From the NCBI RefSeq assembly GCF_001969385.1, contig NZ_CP014796.1, positions 3,055,501-3,119,500 on the forward strand: a stretch of DNA of 64,000 bases, in the 5' to 3' direction. Origin of the DNA: Salipiger profundus (GTDB lineage: Bacteria; Pseudomonadota; Alphaproteobacteria; Rhodobacterales; Rhodobacteraceae). The position numbers were made by a program, and so were the translations under genes. Below, piece by piece: positions 36,590 through 45,816 of this stretch. A model generated the notes under the pieces. That model had not been told where the DNA came from. It worked only from the letters and a program-made list of their open reading frames with translations, and made no database searches. Each line of letters opens with the position of its first letter. The first letter of the stretch is position 1.

Positions 36590-37219
36590 TTGGTAGGACG
36601 GATCATCGAGACCGAGGACTGCGTGGCCGAGGGCGCGGCGTTTCTCTGCGCCGCCGAGCCGCGGTTTGCCCATGCGCTGGAACTCACCGGCCCGCTGCCG
36701 CTGCGCCGCCGCCCCGACGGCTTCGCGCAGCTGTTGTCGGCCATCGTCAGCCAGCAGGTGAGCGTGGCCTCGGCGCGCGCGATCTGGGCGCGGCTGGAGG
36801 CGGCGGGCATGACGACGCCCGAGGCGATCCTCGCCACGGACGACGACGGGCTGCGCGCGCTGGGGCTGTCGCGGCAGAAGGCGACCTATGCGCGGGCGCT
36901 GGCCGGCGCGGGCATCGACTTCGACGCGCTGCGCAACGCACCCACCGACGAGGTGGTGAGCACGCTGGTCGCGGTCAAGGGCATCGGGGTCTGGACCGCC
37001 GAGATCTACGCCATGTTCTCGCTCGGGCGGGCGGATGTCTTCGCGCCGGGCGACCTTGCGCTGCAGGAGTCGGCGCGGCTGCTCTTCGAACTGCCGGAGC
37101 GGCCGAAGGAGCGGGCGTTCCGCGAGATGGCCGAGCCGTGGCGACCGTGGCGGGCGGTTGCGGCGCGGGCGCTCTGGGCCTACTACCACGTTCAGAAACA
37201 ACGAGAGGGCATCGCATGA
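36590..37219 (+). CDS. DNA-3-methyladenine glycosylase II (AlkA/HhH-GPD family)
   Basis: The 209-residue base-excision enzyme has LLSAIVSQQVSVASARAIW (about residues 48-66), the helix-hairpin-helix LVAVKGIGVWTAE (126-138) and the catalytic aspartate in FAPGDLALQ (D155). It removes alkylated purines such as 3-methyladenine from DNA. No ATG fits; the TTG at 36590 is supported by AAGGAG five bases upstream. Its stop overlaps the start of the esterase gene (ATGA), coupling their translation. The N-terminal domain found in E. coli AlkA is absent, as in the short bacterial forms. Confidence 0.88.
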   Translation: MVGRIIETEDCVAEGAAFLCAAEPRFAHALELTGPLPLRRRPDGFAQLLSAIVSQQVSVASARAIWARLEAAGMTTPEAILATDDDGLRALGLSRQKATYARALAGAGIDFDALRNAPTDEVVSTLVAVKGIGVWTAEIYAMFSLGRADVFAPGDLALQESARLLFELPERPKERAFREMAEPWRPWRAVAARALWAYYHVQKQREGIA

Positions 37220-37881
37220 CGCGCGTTCTGCAAACCGGCCGCAAGGCGCCCGTTTCGGGCGAGACACGTTCCTGCGTCGTCTTCCTGCACGGCTACGGCG
37301 CCAACGGGGCCGATCTTCTCGGGCTTGCCGACCCGCTGGGCGAGCACCTGCCCGACACGCTCTTCGTGGCGCCCGACGCGCCCGAGCAATGCGTCGGCGC
37401 GCCCTTCGGGTTCCAGTGGTTCCCGATCCCCTGGATCGACGGCTCGTCCGAGGAAGAGGCGATGGCGGGCATGGCCCGCGCGGTGCAGGATCTCGATGCC
37501 TTTCTCGATGCGCTCTGCGTCGACGAGGACCTGCTGCCCGAGCAGATCGCGCTCTTCGGCTTCTCGCAGGGCACGATGATGGCGCTGCACGTCGCGCCGC
37601 GCCGCGAGGACGAGGTCGCGGGTGTCGTCGGGTTCTCGGGCCGGTTGCTCGAACCGGAGCTGCTGGGCGACGAGGCGGTCTCGAAGCCGCCGGTGCTGCT
37701 GGTGCACGGCGACCAGGATGACGTGGTGCCGCCCGAGTCGCTGCCCGCCGCCGCCGAGGCGCTGCAGGGCGCCGGCTGGAAGGAGGTCTACGCCCACATC
37801 CAGAAGGGCACCGCGCATGGCATCGCCCCCGACGGGCTGCAGGTGGCGCTGGCCTTCCTGCGCGACAAGTGCGGCTTCTGA
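37216..37881 (+). CDS. Carboxylesterase/phospholipase family alpha/beta hydrolase
   Basis: This 221-residue protein is an Abhydrolase_2-type esterase. The nucleophile is in GFSQG (S117), the acid in HGDQDDVVP (D169) and the base in GTAHGIAPDG (H201); VVFLHGYGANGADLLGLA (residues 21-38) supplies the oxyanion hole. Such enzymes hydrolyse short acyl esters or lysophospholipids in the cytosol. It is co-translated with the DNA glycosylase, but no functional tie is apparent. Copy E of the dispersed repeat follows. Confidence 0.9.
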   Translation: MTRVLQTGRKAPVSGETRSCVVFLHGYGANGADLLGLADPLGEHLPDTLFVAPDAPEQCVGAPFGFQWFPIPWIDGSSEEEAMAGMARAVQDLDAFLDALCVDEDLLPEQIALFGFSQGTMMALHVAPRREDEVAGVVGFSGRLLEPELLGDEAVSKPPVLLVHGDQDDVVPPESLPAAAEALQGAGWKEVYAHIQKGTAHGIAPDGLQVALAFLRDKCGF

Positions 37882-37961
37882 GCCAGGCGGCGGACCCGGG
37901 CACTGATGAGCGTTGCGCTCTCGCGCCAGGGAGGCGTTGCGCCGGCGCTGCCGTCGCGCTG

Positions 37962-38014
37962 GCGAGGGGCCAGCCCCTCGCGCTCCCCGAGGGTATTTGG
38001 AAAGAGAAGAAGGG
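37962..38014 (+). repeat. Dispersed intergenic repeat, copy E
   Basis: Hairpin GCGAGGGGC-CA-GCCCCTCGC (37962-37981) is followed by the core CTCCCCGAGGGTATTTGG and GAGAAGAAGGG. It lies in the convergent gap between the esterase gene and the HExxH protein gene, ten bases from the stop of the latter. Confidence 0.8.
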
Positions 38015-38023
38015 CCGGGCGGG

Positions 38024-38677
38024 TCAGGGCCCCGCTCGGTCGAAGGTGAAATCCCCCTTGGCGACGTGACGGAGATACGCGCAAGGGTCGTCGCGCTGGT
38101 TGAGATGCGCCCAGGCGCGGCTTGCAAAGGTGTCCGGCGAGAAGAACAGGACCATCGCGCTGATCTCGTCGTGCGAGACGCGCTCGCCCATGTCGATGAC
38201 CGCTTCGACGTGTGCGCGATCCTCGGGGGCGAGGCTCATGATCTGCATGTTGTAGGCGAGATACTCGCTGGTCGCGAGGCAGACGCCGCTCGGGCAGGGC
38301 AGCGCGTCATGCGCCGCGTGGGCCAGCTCGTGAACGACGATGCTGTCGAAGTAGGGCGCGCCGGGAACGGCCGCGAAGAGGCTGCCGGGGAGGCGTCTTT
38401 GCGTGAGGAGGTCGGGCGAGAGGATCTCGATCCGGCCCTCGCCACAGTGGTAGAGGCCGAGGCATCCCTGCGGAAGATCGTCCACGAGCGTCAGTGACAG
38501 CGGTGTTTCGAGCGGGAGGCCGCAGGCGGCGAGCCCGGGCGCGGCATCTTCGACGATGGCGCAGACGCGGGCCTCGGTCGCGGGGTCGGCGCCTGACACG
38601 GTGATCTCGGTCCCGGGGCAGAGCAACTCGGCCCGGGCGACGGAGGTGCCGAGAAGGAGGACACAGAGAAACCGCAT
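38024..38677 (-). CDS. Secreted HExxH-motif protein (DUF6639-like), putative metallopeptidase
   Basis: The 217-residue precursor has a short signal peptide (MRFLCVLLLGTSVARA). The mature protein contains SIVVHELAHAAHD (H116, E117, H120), the zinc-peptidase HExxH motif, followed 18 residues later by TSEYLAYNMQ, where E138 would be the third metal ligand as in gluzincin-type arrangements. Several cysteines (C40, C52, C72, C78, C128, C133) suggest disulfides in the periplasm. Proteolysis is inferred from the motif alone; the family is of unknown function. It is 45 bases downstream of typA in the same direction. Confidence 0.8.
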   Translation of the reverse strand: MRFLCVLLLGTSVARAELLCPGTEITVSGADPATEARVCAIVEDAAPGLAACGLPLETPLSLTLVDDLPQGCLGLYHCGEGRIEILSPDLLTQRRLPGSLFAAVPGAPYFDSIVVHELAHAAHDALPCPSGVCLATSEYLAYNMQIMSLAPEDRAHVEAVIDMGERVSHDEISAMVLFFSPDTFASRAWAHLNQRDDPCAYLRHVAKGDFTFDRAGP

Positions 38678-38721
38678 GGGGCCATCCTATCAGATGGCCC
38701 CGGCGCGTGTCGTCATCGGTG

Positions 38722-40542
38722 TTACTGCGCGGCCTTGGCCATGCGCTTGCGCTCGTGCGGATCGAGGTAGCGCTTGCGCAGGCGCACCACGCTGGGGGTG
38801 ACCTCGACCAGCTCGTCGTCGTTGATGTAGGCGATTGCCTGCTCGAGCGTGAGCTGGGTCACCGGCGTGAGGCGCACCGCGTCGTCCGAGCCCGAGGCCC
38901 GCACGTTGGTGAGCTTCTTGCCCTTCAGCGGGTTGACCTCGAGGTCGTTCTCGCGGGCGTGCTCGCCGATGATCATGCCCTGGTAGACCTTGTCCTGCGG
39001 CTCGACGAAGAGCTTGCCGCGCTCCTCGAGGTTCCACAGTGCATAGGCCACCGCCTCGCCGTTCTCCATCGAGATCAGCACGCCGGCGCGGCGGCCGGGG
39101 ATGGCGCCCTTGTACTCGGTCCAGCCGTGGAACACACGGTTCAGCACGCCGGTGCCGCGGGTGTCGGTCAGGAATTCGCCGTGGTAGCCGATCAGGCCGC
39201 GCGACGGCACATGCGCCACGATCCGGGTCTTGCCGGCGCCGGCGGGCTTCATCTCGGCAAGCTCGCCCTTGCGCGCCCCGGTGACCTTCTCGATCACCGC
39301 GCCGGAGTACTCGTCATCCACGTCGATGGTGACTTCCTCGACCGGCTCCATGCGGACGCCGTTCTCTTCCTTCATGATGACCTGCGGACGCGAGATCGAC
39401 AGCTCGAAGCCCTCGCGGCGCATGTTCTCGATCAGCACGCCCATCTGCAGTTCGCCGCGGCCCGAGACCTCGAAGGCTTCGCCGCCGGGGGTGTCCTGAA
39501 CCTTGATTGCGACGTTCGATTCGGCCTCTTTCATCAGGCGCTCGCGGATCACGCGGCTCTGGACCTTCTTGCCGTCACGGCCGGCGAGCGGGCTGTCGTT
39601 GATCCCGAAGGTGACGGTGATCGTCGGCGGGTCGATGGGCTGTGCATCGAGCGGCTCGTCGACGGCGAGCGCACAGATGGTGTCGGCGACGGTGGCCTTG
39701 GACATGCCGGCGAGCGAGACGATGTCGCCCGCGACGCCCTCGTCGATGTCCTGCAGGCCGAGACCGCGGAACGCCTGCACCTTGGTGACGCGGAACTGCT
39801 CGATCTTCTGGCCGATGCGCGAGATCGCCTGCACCGTCTGGCCGACCTTCACCCGGCCTGTCTCGATGCGGCCGGTCAGCAGGCGGCCGACGAAGGGGTC
39901 CGAGCCGAGCGTGGTCGCCAGCATCCGGAAGTCCTCGTCCTGGTGCTTGATCTGCTTCGGCGCCGGCACGTGGTTCACCACGAGGCTGAACAGCGCCGAG
40001 AGATCCTTGCGCGGGCCGTCGAGCTCGGCGTCGGCCCAGCCGGAGCGACCGGACGCGTAGAGATGCGGGAAGTCGAGCTGGTCTTCGTCGGCACCGAGGC
40101 TGGCGAAGAGGTCGAAGCACTCGTCGAGCGCCCGGTCGGGCTCGGCATCGGGCTTGTCGACCTTGTTCAGCACCACGATCGGCCGCAGGCCGAGGGCGAG
40201 CGCCTTGGAGGTCACGAACTTGGTCTGCGGCATCGGGCCTTCGGCCGCGTCCACCAGCAGAACCACGCCGTCGACCATCGACAGGATGCGCTCGACCTCG
40301 CCACCGAAGTCGGCGTGGCCGGGGGTGTCGACGATGTTGATGCGCGTGCTCTTCCACTCGACCGAGGTGGCCTTGGCGAGAATGGTGATGCCGCGTTCGC
40401 GCTCGAGGTCGTTGCTGTCCATCGCGCGCTCCGCGACGGCCTGGTTTTCACGGAAGGCGCCCGACTGCTTGAGAAGTTCGTCGACGAGCGTGGTCTTGCC
40501 GTGGTCCACGTGAGCGATGATCGCAATGTTGCGAAGGTCCAT
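38722..40542 (-). CDS. typA: Ribosome-associated GTPase TypA/BipA
   Basis: This 606-residue translational GTPase has G1 [10 protein letters not shown] (about residues 10-19), G3 [13 protein letters not shown]4 [10 protein letters not shown], and the BipA-specific C-terminal part with [19 protein letters not shown]. It binds the 70S ribosome and assists 50S assembly and stress or cold adaptation. The start [16 protein letters not shown] is standard. It is preceded by an SMR pump gene 65 bases away in the same direction. Confidence 0.97.
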   Translation of the reverse strand: MDLRNIAIIAHVDHGKTTLVDELLKQSGAFRENQAVAERAMDSNDLERERGITILAKATSVEWKSTRINIVDTPGHADFGGEVERILSMVDGVVLLVDAAEGPMPQTKFVTSKALALGLRPIVVLNKVDKPDAEPDRALDECFDLFASLGADEDQLDFPHLYASGRSGWADAELDGPRKDLSALFSLVVNHVPAPKQIKHQDEDFRMLATTLGSDPFVGRLLTGRIETGRVKVGQTVQAISRIGQKIEQFRVTKVQAFRGLGLQDIDEGVAGDIVSLAGMSKATVADTICALAVDEPLDAQPIDPPTITVTFGINDSPLAGRDGKKVQSRVIRERLMKEAESNVAIKVQDTPGGEAFEVSGRGELQMGVLIENMRREGFELSISRPQVIMKEENGVRMEPVEEVTIDVDDEYSGAVIEKVTGARKGELAEMKPAGAGKTRIVAHVPSRGLIGYHGEFLTDTRGTGVLNRVFHGWTEYKGAIPGRRAGVLISMENGEAVAYALWNLEERGKLFVEPQDKVYQGMIIGEHARENDLEVNPLKGKKLTNVRASGSDDAVRLTPVTQLTLEQAIAYINDDELVEVTPSVVRLRKRYLDPHERKRMAKAAQ

Positions 40543-40607
40543 GGGTCAGCCTTTATCGGAGGTATCGGTCGTCCGCCTAGCGGGGTGCGGCGCAAATTGC
40601 CAGCCCC

Positions 40608-40937
40608 TTAATGCGCCGTGGCCTTCGAAAACAGGTTGATCACGACGATGCCCGCAAGGATCAGCGCCATTCCCAGCACTGCGGGAAGGTCCAGCCGCTG
40701 GCCGAAGACGAAGATGCCGATGAGCGCGATGAAGACGATCCCGAGCCCGGACCACAGCGCGTAGGCGATCCCCACGGGAAAGGTCTTGAGCGAGATCGCG
40801 AGCAACCAGAAGGCGAGCGCATATGCCACGACGACCACGACCGAGGGCAGCGGCCGGGTGAACTGCTGGCTGGCCTGCAGCGCGGCGGTGCCGATGGTCT
40901 CGGCCAGAACGGCAAGGGCGAGGATCAGGTAGGGCAT
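40608..40937 (-). CDS. Small multidrug resistance (SMR) family transporter
   Basis: The 109-residue protein has four predicted helices and the SMR hallmarks: MPYLILALAVLAETIGTAAL with the essential glutamate E13, PSVVVVVAYALAFWLLAISLKTFPVGIAYALWSGLGIV, and GQRLDLPAVLGMALILAGIVVINL. It works as a dimer that exchanges protons for quaternary cations or guanidinium in the inner membrane. ATG 40937 is the natural start. EmrE/QacE type is favoured over guanidinium exporter, but this is not certain. Confidence 0.92.
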   Translation of the reverse strand: MPYLILALAVLAETIGTAALQASQQFTRPLPSVVVVVAYALAFWLLAISLKTFPVGIAYALWSGLGIVFIALIGIFVFGQRLDLPAVLGMALILAGIVVINLFSKATAH

Positions 40938-41096
40938 GCAAACTCCGTCACGTCTGACATCCCTCATGGCCCTGATCTTCCTCGAATGCCAGCGATTTGC
41001 GGCCCGGCTTAACCTGCCGTGAGGATTTGGGCCCTAGAGGATGGGGCAGAGCCGCCACGGCGTGCCCGTCTTGAGTCCATTCCCTGGGAGAGTGAA

Positions 41097-41666
41097 ATGA
41101 AGGGTCTGATTTCCGCCATCGTCATCGGGCTTGCGGCATCGCAGGCCACGGCGACCGAACTGACGCAATCCATGGACGCCATGATCGAGCAGGCGGTCAC
41201 ACCGTGGCTCGACGAGCCGGCGCTGATCGCAGCCATCAAGGTGCAGAACAAGACCACTGCAGGGCTGGACCAGGCCGCGATCGACACGCTCGATGCCGCC
41301 TGGGCGGCTGAAATCGGTGCCGCCGAGACGCCGACCATCGACGCGGTGGTGCATGGGCCGCTGGCCGACGCGCTGCGGGCGCACATGGCGGATGCCAACG
41401 GCGCGATTCTCGAGATTCTCGTCATGGATGCGCGTGGACTGAATGTCGCGGCATCTGGCGTGACGTCGGACTACTGGCAGGGGGACGAGGCGAAATTCAC
41501 GCAAACCTACCCCCTTGGACCAGACGCGATGCATCATGGCGAAGTGGCCTTCGATGAATCCAGTCAAGCCTACCAGGCGCAGGTCTCCTTCACCATCAGC
41601 GACCCGAAGACCGGTCGCCCGATCGGCGCGATGACCGTTGGTCTCAATGCCGAACTTCTCATGTGA
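41097..41666 (+). CDS. Secreted PDC/Cache-type sensor domain protein
   Basis: The 189-residue precursor has a signal peptide ([19 protein letters not shown]) and then consists of a single domain. Its second half holds [46 protein letters not shown] and [16 protein letters not shown], the sequence pattern of periplasmic PDC (Cache) ligand-binding domains of chemoreceptors and kinases. Here it has no membrane anchor after the signal peptide. It follows GGGAGAG and precedes a chemoreceptor gene by 16 bases, so the two should be co-expressed. A role as a soluble ligand-presenting partner of that receptor is inference. Confidence 0.78.
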   Translation: MKGLISAIVIGLAASQATATELTQSMDAMIEQAVTPWLDEPALIAAIKVQNKTTAGLDQAAIDTLDAAWAAEIGAAETPTIDAVVHGPLADALRAHMADANGAILEILVMDARGLNVAASGVTSDYWQGDEAKFTQTYPLGPDAMHHGEVAFDESSQAYQAQVSFTISDPKTGRPIGAMTVGLNAELLM

Positions 41667-41682
41667 AAGGCGGGGATCCGAC

Positions 41683-43425
41683 ATGAAACTCAGGGTTCCA
41701 GGTGGGGGTCTGCGATCGGTACTTCAGTCCGTCTCGGTCCGGATCGCGCTGCTCCTCGCCGTAACGACGGTTCTCGTCGCGTCTGTCATGGCGTGGCAGG
41801 CGCTCAGCCTTGCCGGGCGCATCGCCCGGGCCGATCTGGTCGAGACGGCACGGAATACCGCGCAGACGCAGGCGCTTGCGCTTGCACAGCCGCTGCGGTT
41901 CGGTGATTTCGAACGGGTTGCCTCGCAACTCGATCTCGCGCGCGAGGGGCATGCCGGTGAACTCCATATGCTTCTTGTTCTCCAGGCCGACGGCAGTGTG
42001 GCCGGTCGCTCCGGCGAAACCTCCGAGACGGACGCGCTCGAAACGCTCGCGACCGGGGCAATCGCTCAGAAGGAGATCGTGACCGGGGACAAGGGGATGA
42101 AGGTCGCGGTTCCCGTCATGGTTTCGGGGCGCGCCGAACCAGCTGGTGCGGTGGCCCTCGCATGGAGCGACGAGAAGGCGCTCGCGAAGCTGGCGCGCGA
42201 ACGTCGCACGATCCTGCTCACCGCGTGTGGGGTGTTCCTGGGGATGATGATGCTGACGCTTTTCCTGCTGCGCCGGATCATCACGCGACCGCTGTCCGCG
42301 TTGCGAGGCGCGATGGAGCGTGTGGCGGAGGGAGACTACGACAGCCCCTTGCCGGCGCAGGATCGCGCGGACGAGTTCGGGCGCCTTGCGCGCGGCTTGG
42401 GAAACCTCGTGAGCACGCTCGCAAAGGGGCGCGCGGCGGAAGAGGCCCGCATGGCGGCGCACGAGGCGCAGGCGGACGTGGTCCGTCATCTTTCCGAGGC
42501 GCTCGACCGGCTCGCGTCGGGGATTTTGTCGCATCGCATCGCCGAACAGTTCCCGGGGGAATACGAAGCGCTGCGCGAGAACTTCAACCGCGCCGGGGAA
42601 AGCCTGCGCGCCACCATGGACGAGGTGCGGGTCAGCGCCATGAACATTCACGGTAACGCCGAGGAGATCGCGCGCGGGTCCGACGAGCTCTCCCATCGGA
42701 CCGAAACGCAGGCGGCGACGCTGGAACAAACCGCGGCAGCGCTCGAGGTGCTTCTGACAGGCGTCCGCGAGGCCGCCGAGGCCACCCGCGAGGCCGAAAC
42801 CAACGTCCGGAGCGCCGCGCGTATGGCAGAGGAAAACGGCGAGGTCATGGGCTCCGCGGTGGCCGCGATGGCCGGGATCGCGAAGAGCTCGAACCAGATC
42901 AGCGAAATCATCGGCGTGATCGACGATATCGCCTTCCAGACCAACCTGCTGGCGCTCAACGCCGGGGTCGAGGCCGCGCGGGCGGGCGAGTCGGGTCGTG
43001 GGTTCGCGGTGGTCGCCTCCGAGGTGCGGGCGCTGGCGCAGCGCAGCTCGGACGCTGCGCAGCAGATCAAGACGCTGATCAGCGGCTCGTCCGAACAGGT
43101 GCGCGACGGCGTGCAGCTCGTCGAACGCGCCGGCGAGGCCCTGTCGGAAGTCGTCAGCAAGATCGGCCAGATCTCCGACCTCGTCAGCGGAATCGCCACG
43201 GTTGCCTCGGATCAGGCGCAGGGCCTGAACGAGATCAACTCGGGCGTCGGCAACCTCGACAAGGTGACCCAGCAAAACGCCGCGATGGTTGAAGAAAGCA
43301 CGGCGGCCGCTCATATGCTCAACAGCGACGCGGGCACCCTGTCGCAACTCGTGGAGCGGTTCGACATCGCGTTGCCGGGCGACGGCAAGGGTGCACGGTC
43401 GTCCGGAACCTCGCGCGCTGCCTGA
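41683..43425 (+). CDS. Methyl-accepting chemotaxis protein
   Basis: This 580-residue receptor has TM1 (about residues 19-39), a periplasmic sensing region (40-175), TM2 (176-197), a HAMP linker (198-250), a second HAMP-like helical region with [24 protein letters not shown] (about 285-310), and a cytoplasmic signalling hairpin. The hairpin tip [30 protein letters not shown] is split here only for description: the conserved [15 protein letters not shown] part binds CheA/CheW. The ATG at 41683 is preceded by AAGG. No CheR/CheB-docking pentapeptide is seen at the C-terminus. Its upstream partner is the secreted PDC protein. Confidence 0.93.
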   Translation: MKLRVPGGGLRSVLQSVSVRIALLLAVTTVLVASVMAWQALSLAGRIARADLVETARNTAQTQALALAQPLRFGDFERVASQLDLAREGHAGELHMLLVLQADGSVAGRSGETSETDALETLATGAIAQKEIVTGDKGMKVAVPVMVSGRAEPAGAVALAWSDEKALAKLARERRTILLTACGVFLGMMMLTLFLLRRIITRPLSALRGAMERVAEGDYDSPLPAQDRADEFGRLARGLGNLVSTLAKGRAAEEARMAAHEAQADVVRHLSEALDRLASGILSHRIAEQFPGEYEALRENFNRAGESLRATMDEVRVSAMNIHGNAEEIARGSDELSHRTETQAATLEQTAAALEVLLTGVREAAEATREAETNVRSAARMAEENGEVMGSAVAAMAGIAKSSNQISEIIGVIDDIAFQTNLLALNAGVEAARAGESGRGFAVVASEVRALAQRSSDAAQQIKTLISGSSEQVRDGVQLVERAGEALSEVVSKIGQISDLVSGIATVASDQAQGLNEINSGVGNLDKVTQQNAAMVEESTAAAHMLNSDAGTLSQLVERFDIALPGDGKGARSSGTSRAA

Positions 43426-43495
43426 GCGTCCGGACGAGGGCGGCCACAGGGCGGCTGTGCGGGTTCCAAGTAGAGGGGCAGCGGGCTGCCGGAAG

Positions 43496-43948
43496 TCAGG
43501 CGCTCTGGGCGGCCATCGCTTGCTGCGCGGCCTCGGTGGCCGCTTCCAGCGCAAGCATGATCGACGCATGGCGGTTCTTGTAGGCCTGCGCAGGCCGCAG
43601 CACCTCGAGCTCGTCGAAGGGGGCAGGCGGGGTTGGTCCGTCTTCCTTCAGCATCGCGCGGAGGGCATCGCGGGCTTCGGCAATCTCTTCAGGCGTGCGG
43701 CCGATGATGGCATCCCCCACTACTGCGGCCGAAGCCTGCCCCAGCGCGCAGGCCTTCACATCCTGCGCATAGTCCGACACGACGCCATCCGCCATATTCA
43801 GGTCGACGGTCACCGTCGAGCCGCAGAGCGGCGAGCGCTTCTTCACGCTGGCGTCGGGCGTCTCGAGCCGGCCCGTACGCGGGATGTCCGCGGCAAGGGC
43901 AAGGATGCGCTGCGAATAGAGCTTGATGAGGTCGGTCTCGGCGGACAT
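43496..43948 (-). CDS. Fe-S cluster assembly scaffold-like protein (SufU/IscU family)
   Basis: The 150-residue protein matches the NifU N-terminal/SufU fold: KRSPLCGSTVTVDL (C42) and DVKACALGQASA (C67) carry two of the three conserved cluster ligands. The position of the third cysteine (RxKC in IscU) reads NRHASI, with serine at 129. So it may bind a cluster with a different third ligand or serve another purpose. Start ATG 43948 (MSAETDLIKLYSQ). It is transcribed divergently from hisI with 69 bases between. Confidence 0.85.
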   Translation of the reverse strand: MSAETDLIKLYSQRILALAADIPRTGRLETPDASVKKRSPLCGSTVTVDLNMADGVVSDYAQDVKACALGQASAAVVGDAIIGRTPEEIAEARDALRAMLKEDGPTPPAPFDELEVLRPAQAYKNRHASIMLALEAATEAAQQAMAAQSA

Positions 43949-44017
43949 GGCTTTTCCTTTCGGATCGTGTCCCATAAATAGGGGGCGATGTCCCGCGTGC
44001 AAAAGGGTTTTTGCAAG

Positions 44018-44377
44018 ATGAGCTTCGATCCCGCGACCTTGGTCTACGATGACGCCGGCCTGATCCCCTGTATCGCGCAGGATGCCGACAGCAGCGAGGT
44101 GCTGATGATGGCTTGGATGAACGCCGAGTCGGTGACCCGCACGCTCGAGACCGGACGGGTGACCTATTGGTCGCGCTCGCGCAAGTCCTTCTGGATCAAG
44201 GGCGAAAGCTCGGGTCACGTACAGAAGCTGGTCGAACTGCGCTTGGACTGCGACCGCGACTGCCTTCTCGCGCTGGTCGAGCAAGCCGGGCCGGCGTGCC
44301 ACACCAACCGCCGCTCCTGCTTCTACACGGCGCTGCGCAATGGTGAAGAAGTCGAGATCATGACGCCGATGGCGTGA
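44018..44377 (+). CDS. hisI: Phosphoribosyl-AMP cyclohydrolase HisI
   Basis: This 119-residue enzyme opens the adenine ring of phosphoribosyl-AMP in histidine biosynthesis. The metal-site motifs are visible: [14 protein letters not shown] (C78, D79, D81), [13 protein letters not shown] (C94, C101) and MMAWMNAES near the N-terminus. The stand-alone form without the HisE domain is usual in alphaproteobacteria. I chose ATG 44018 (MSFDPATL) by family length; ATG 43988 with a G-rich site upstream would add ten residues. Confidence 0.95.
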   Translation: MSFDPATLVYDDAGLIPCIAQDADSSEVLMMAWMNAESVTRTLETGRVTYWSRSRKSFWIKGESSGHVQKLVELRLDCDRDCLLALVEQAGPACHTNRRSCFYTALRNGEEVEIMTPMA

Positions 44378-44465
44378 CCTGCCGCTCGGTCACACGTGCT
44401 TGAGGAGTGGAACATTCCGCCCCCATGCCGCGCTGTTTCTCCATGGATACCCAATGGAGGCAACC

Positions 44466-44669
44466 ATGCGCATCATGCAAATTTCGCTGGGGCTCTTGAT
44501 CCTCGGCATCGCCATCATCGTGATCTATCCCTTCCTCGGCGCTGAACCGGTCGACGCGACGCAGCTCGCCGCAGCGCCTTGGTGGATCATGCCCATCGGC
44601 TATTTCATTTCGCTGGTCGGTGCGGCCGGGCTTTTCCTGGGCTGGGCCCGGAAGAAGGAAACGCGCTGA
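44466..44669 (+). CDS. Small two-helix membrane protein, unknown function
   Basis: The 67-residue product has two predicted helices (MQISLGLLILGIAIIVIYPFLG and IMPIGYFISLVGAAGLFLGW) and a basic tail RKKETR. ATG 44466 is supported by GGAGG eight bases upstream. I do not recognise the family. It follows hisI by 88 bases and ends convergently with gluQ. The gap behind it holds no terminator that I can see. Confidence 0.7.
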   Translation: MRIMQISLGLLILGIAIIVIYPFLGAEPVDATQLAAAPWWIMPIGYFISLVGAAGLFLGWARKKETR

Positions 44670-44739
44670 AATAGAAGGTATCGCCGGACCGCACCGATCA
44701 GAGTGACAAGCGGCCACTGGCGCGTTGCCGCGTGACGCG

Positions 44740-45594
44740 TCAAAGTCCGACCAAGCGGCGCACATCCTTGGGTGAGAGCCCCTCGGAGCGATAGAGCGCG
44801 ATGGCCCGGGCATCGTCGCGCTTGGCAAGCCGTTTGCCGTCGGCGTCCCGGATCAGCCGGTGATGGTGGTAACCGGGGGTCGGCAGCCCGAGAAGCCCTT
44901 GCAGCAGGACATGGATCCGGGTGGCGTCGAAAAGGTCCTCGCCACGCACCACTTGGGTGATCCCCTGCGCCGCGTCGTCGACCACCACCGCGAGGTGATA
45001 GGCGGCGCCCATCTCCTTGCGTGCAACGACGACATCGCCGACCGTCTCGACCATCTCTTGCGCGGTGGCGACGATCCGGCCGGTTTTTCCGTCAGGACCG
45101 TTGCCGGTTTCCTGAAATGAGATCGGTTCACCAATCGCGCTGCAAGCCCGTGCCATGTCCAGCCTGAGCGTCAGGCCAGACGGGCGCGGGCCGACAGGCG
45201 GCGCGGAAGGGCGGCAGGTGCCGGGGTAGATCAGCCCGTCCGGCCCGATCGGCGCGCCTTCCTGCGGAGCTGAAAGCGCCTCTCGGATGTCGCGTCGGGA
45301 ACAGTGGCAGGGGTAGAGCAAGCCCATGTCCCAGAGCCGGTCGAGCGCCGCCTCATACTCTCCGAGATGCTCGGATTCGCGGCGACAGGGCTCGGGCCAG
45401 TCGAGACCCAGCCAGCGCAGATCGTCCTTCAGCTGCACTTCCCATTCGGCGCGGGCGCGGCTCTGGTCGAGATCGTCGATCCGCAACAGGAAGGTGCCGC
45501 CCGCCGCCTGCGCCATGTCGTGCGCAAGCAGCGCCGAATAGGCATGGCCGAGGTGCAGCGGGCCGGTGGGCGAAGGCGCGAAGCGCGTGCGCAT
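44740..45594 (-). CDS. gluQ: Glutamyl-Q tRNA(Asp) synthetase
   Basis: This 284-residue protein is the truncated GluRS-like enzyme that attaches glutamate to queuosine-34 of tRNA-Asp. It starts MRTRFAPSPTGPLHLGHAYSAL with the HIGH-type motif HLGH, has LLYPCHCSRRDI with zinc ligands about residues 98-109, and ends soon after KRLAKRDDA, the KMSKS equivalent; the anticodon-binding domain of GluRS is missing as expected. Its ATG directly abuts the stop of the Pmp3-like gene (TGAATG), so it is the last gene of a coupled trmFO-Pmp3-gluQ run. Confidence 0.95.
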   Translation of the reverse strand: MRTRFAPSPTGPLHLGHAYSALLAHDMAQAAGGTFLLRIDDLDQSRARAEWEVQLKDDLRWLGLDWPEPCRRESEHLGEYEAALDRLWDMGLLYPCHCSRRDIREALSAPQEGAPIGPDGLIYPGTCRPSAPPVGPRPSGLTLRLDMARACSAIGEPISFQETGNGPDGKTGRIVATAQEMVETVGDVVVARKEMGAAYHLAVVVDDAAQGITQVVRGEDLFDATRIHVLLQGLLGLPTPGYHHHRLIRDADGKRLAKRDDARAIALYRSEGLSPKDVRRLVGL

Positions 45595-45816
45595 TCAGTC
45601 GTAGTCGCGGTAGGACCGTTCGATCCGGCGGGTGCGGCGCTCTTCCCCGGACTGGTAGATCAGGATCCATGCCAGCAGGATGAACATCGGGTGGGTCAGC
45701 CCGCCCGAGAGCAGGATCGCCGGTACCCAGATGAAGAAGACGATGATCGACAGGATCGGTCGCCCGGTGAAGAGGATCGACAGCGGCGGCAGCAGCAGCG
45801 CGAGGACATAGTTCAT
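45595..45816 (-). CDS. YqaE/Pmp3-like small membrane protein
   Basis: The 73-residue protein has two hydrophobic helices: [21 protein letters not shown] with the LLPPL motif of the UPF0057/Pmp3 family, and [30 protein letters not shown]. The C-terminus is highly charged ([16 protein letters not shown]). Pmp3 proteins affect membrane potential and ion balance. Here the match is divergent. The gene overlaps trmFO by four bases (ATGA) and touches gluQ, so it is co-translated with two tRNA-modification genes. Confidence 0.7.
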   Translation of the reverse strand: MNYVLALLLPPLSILFTGRPILSIIVFFIWVPAILLSGGLTHPMFILLAWILIYQSGEERRTRRIERSYRDYD

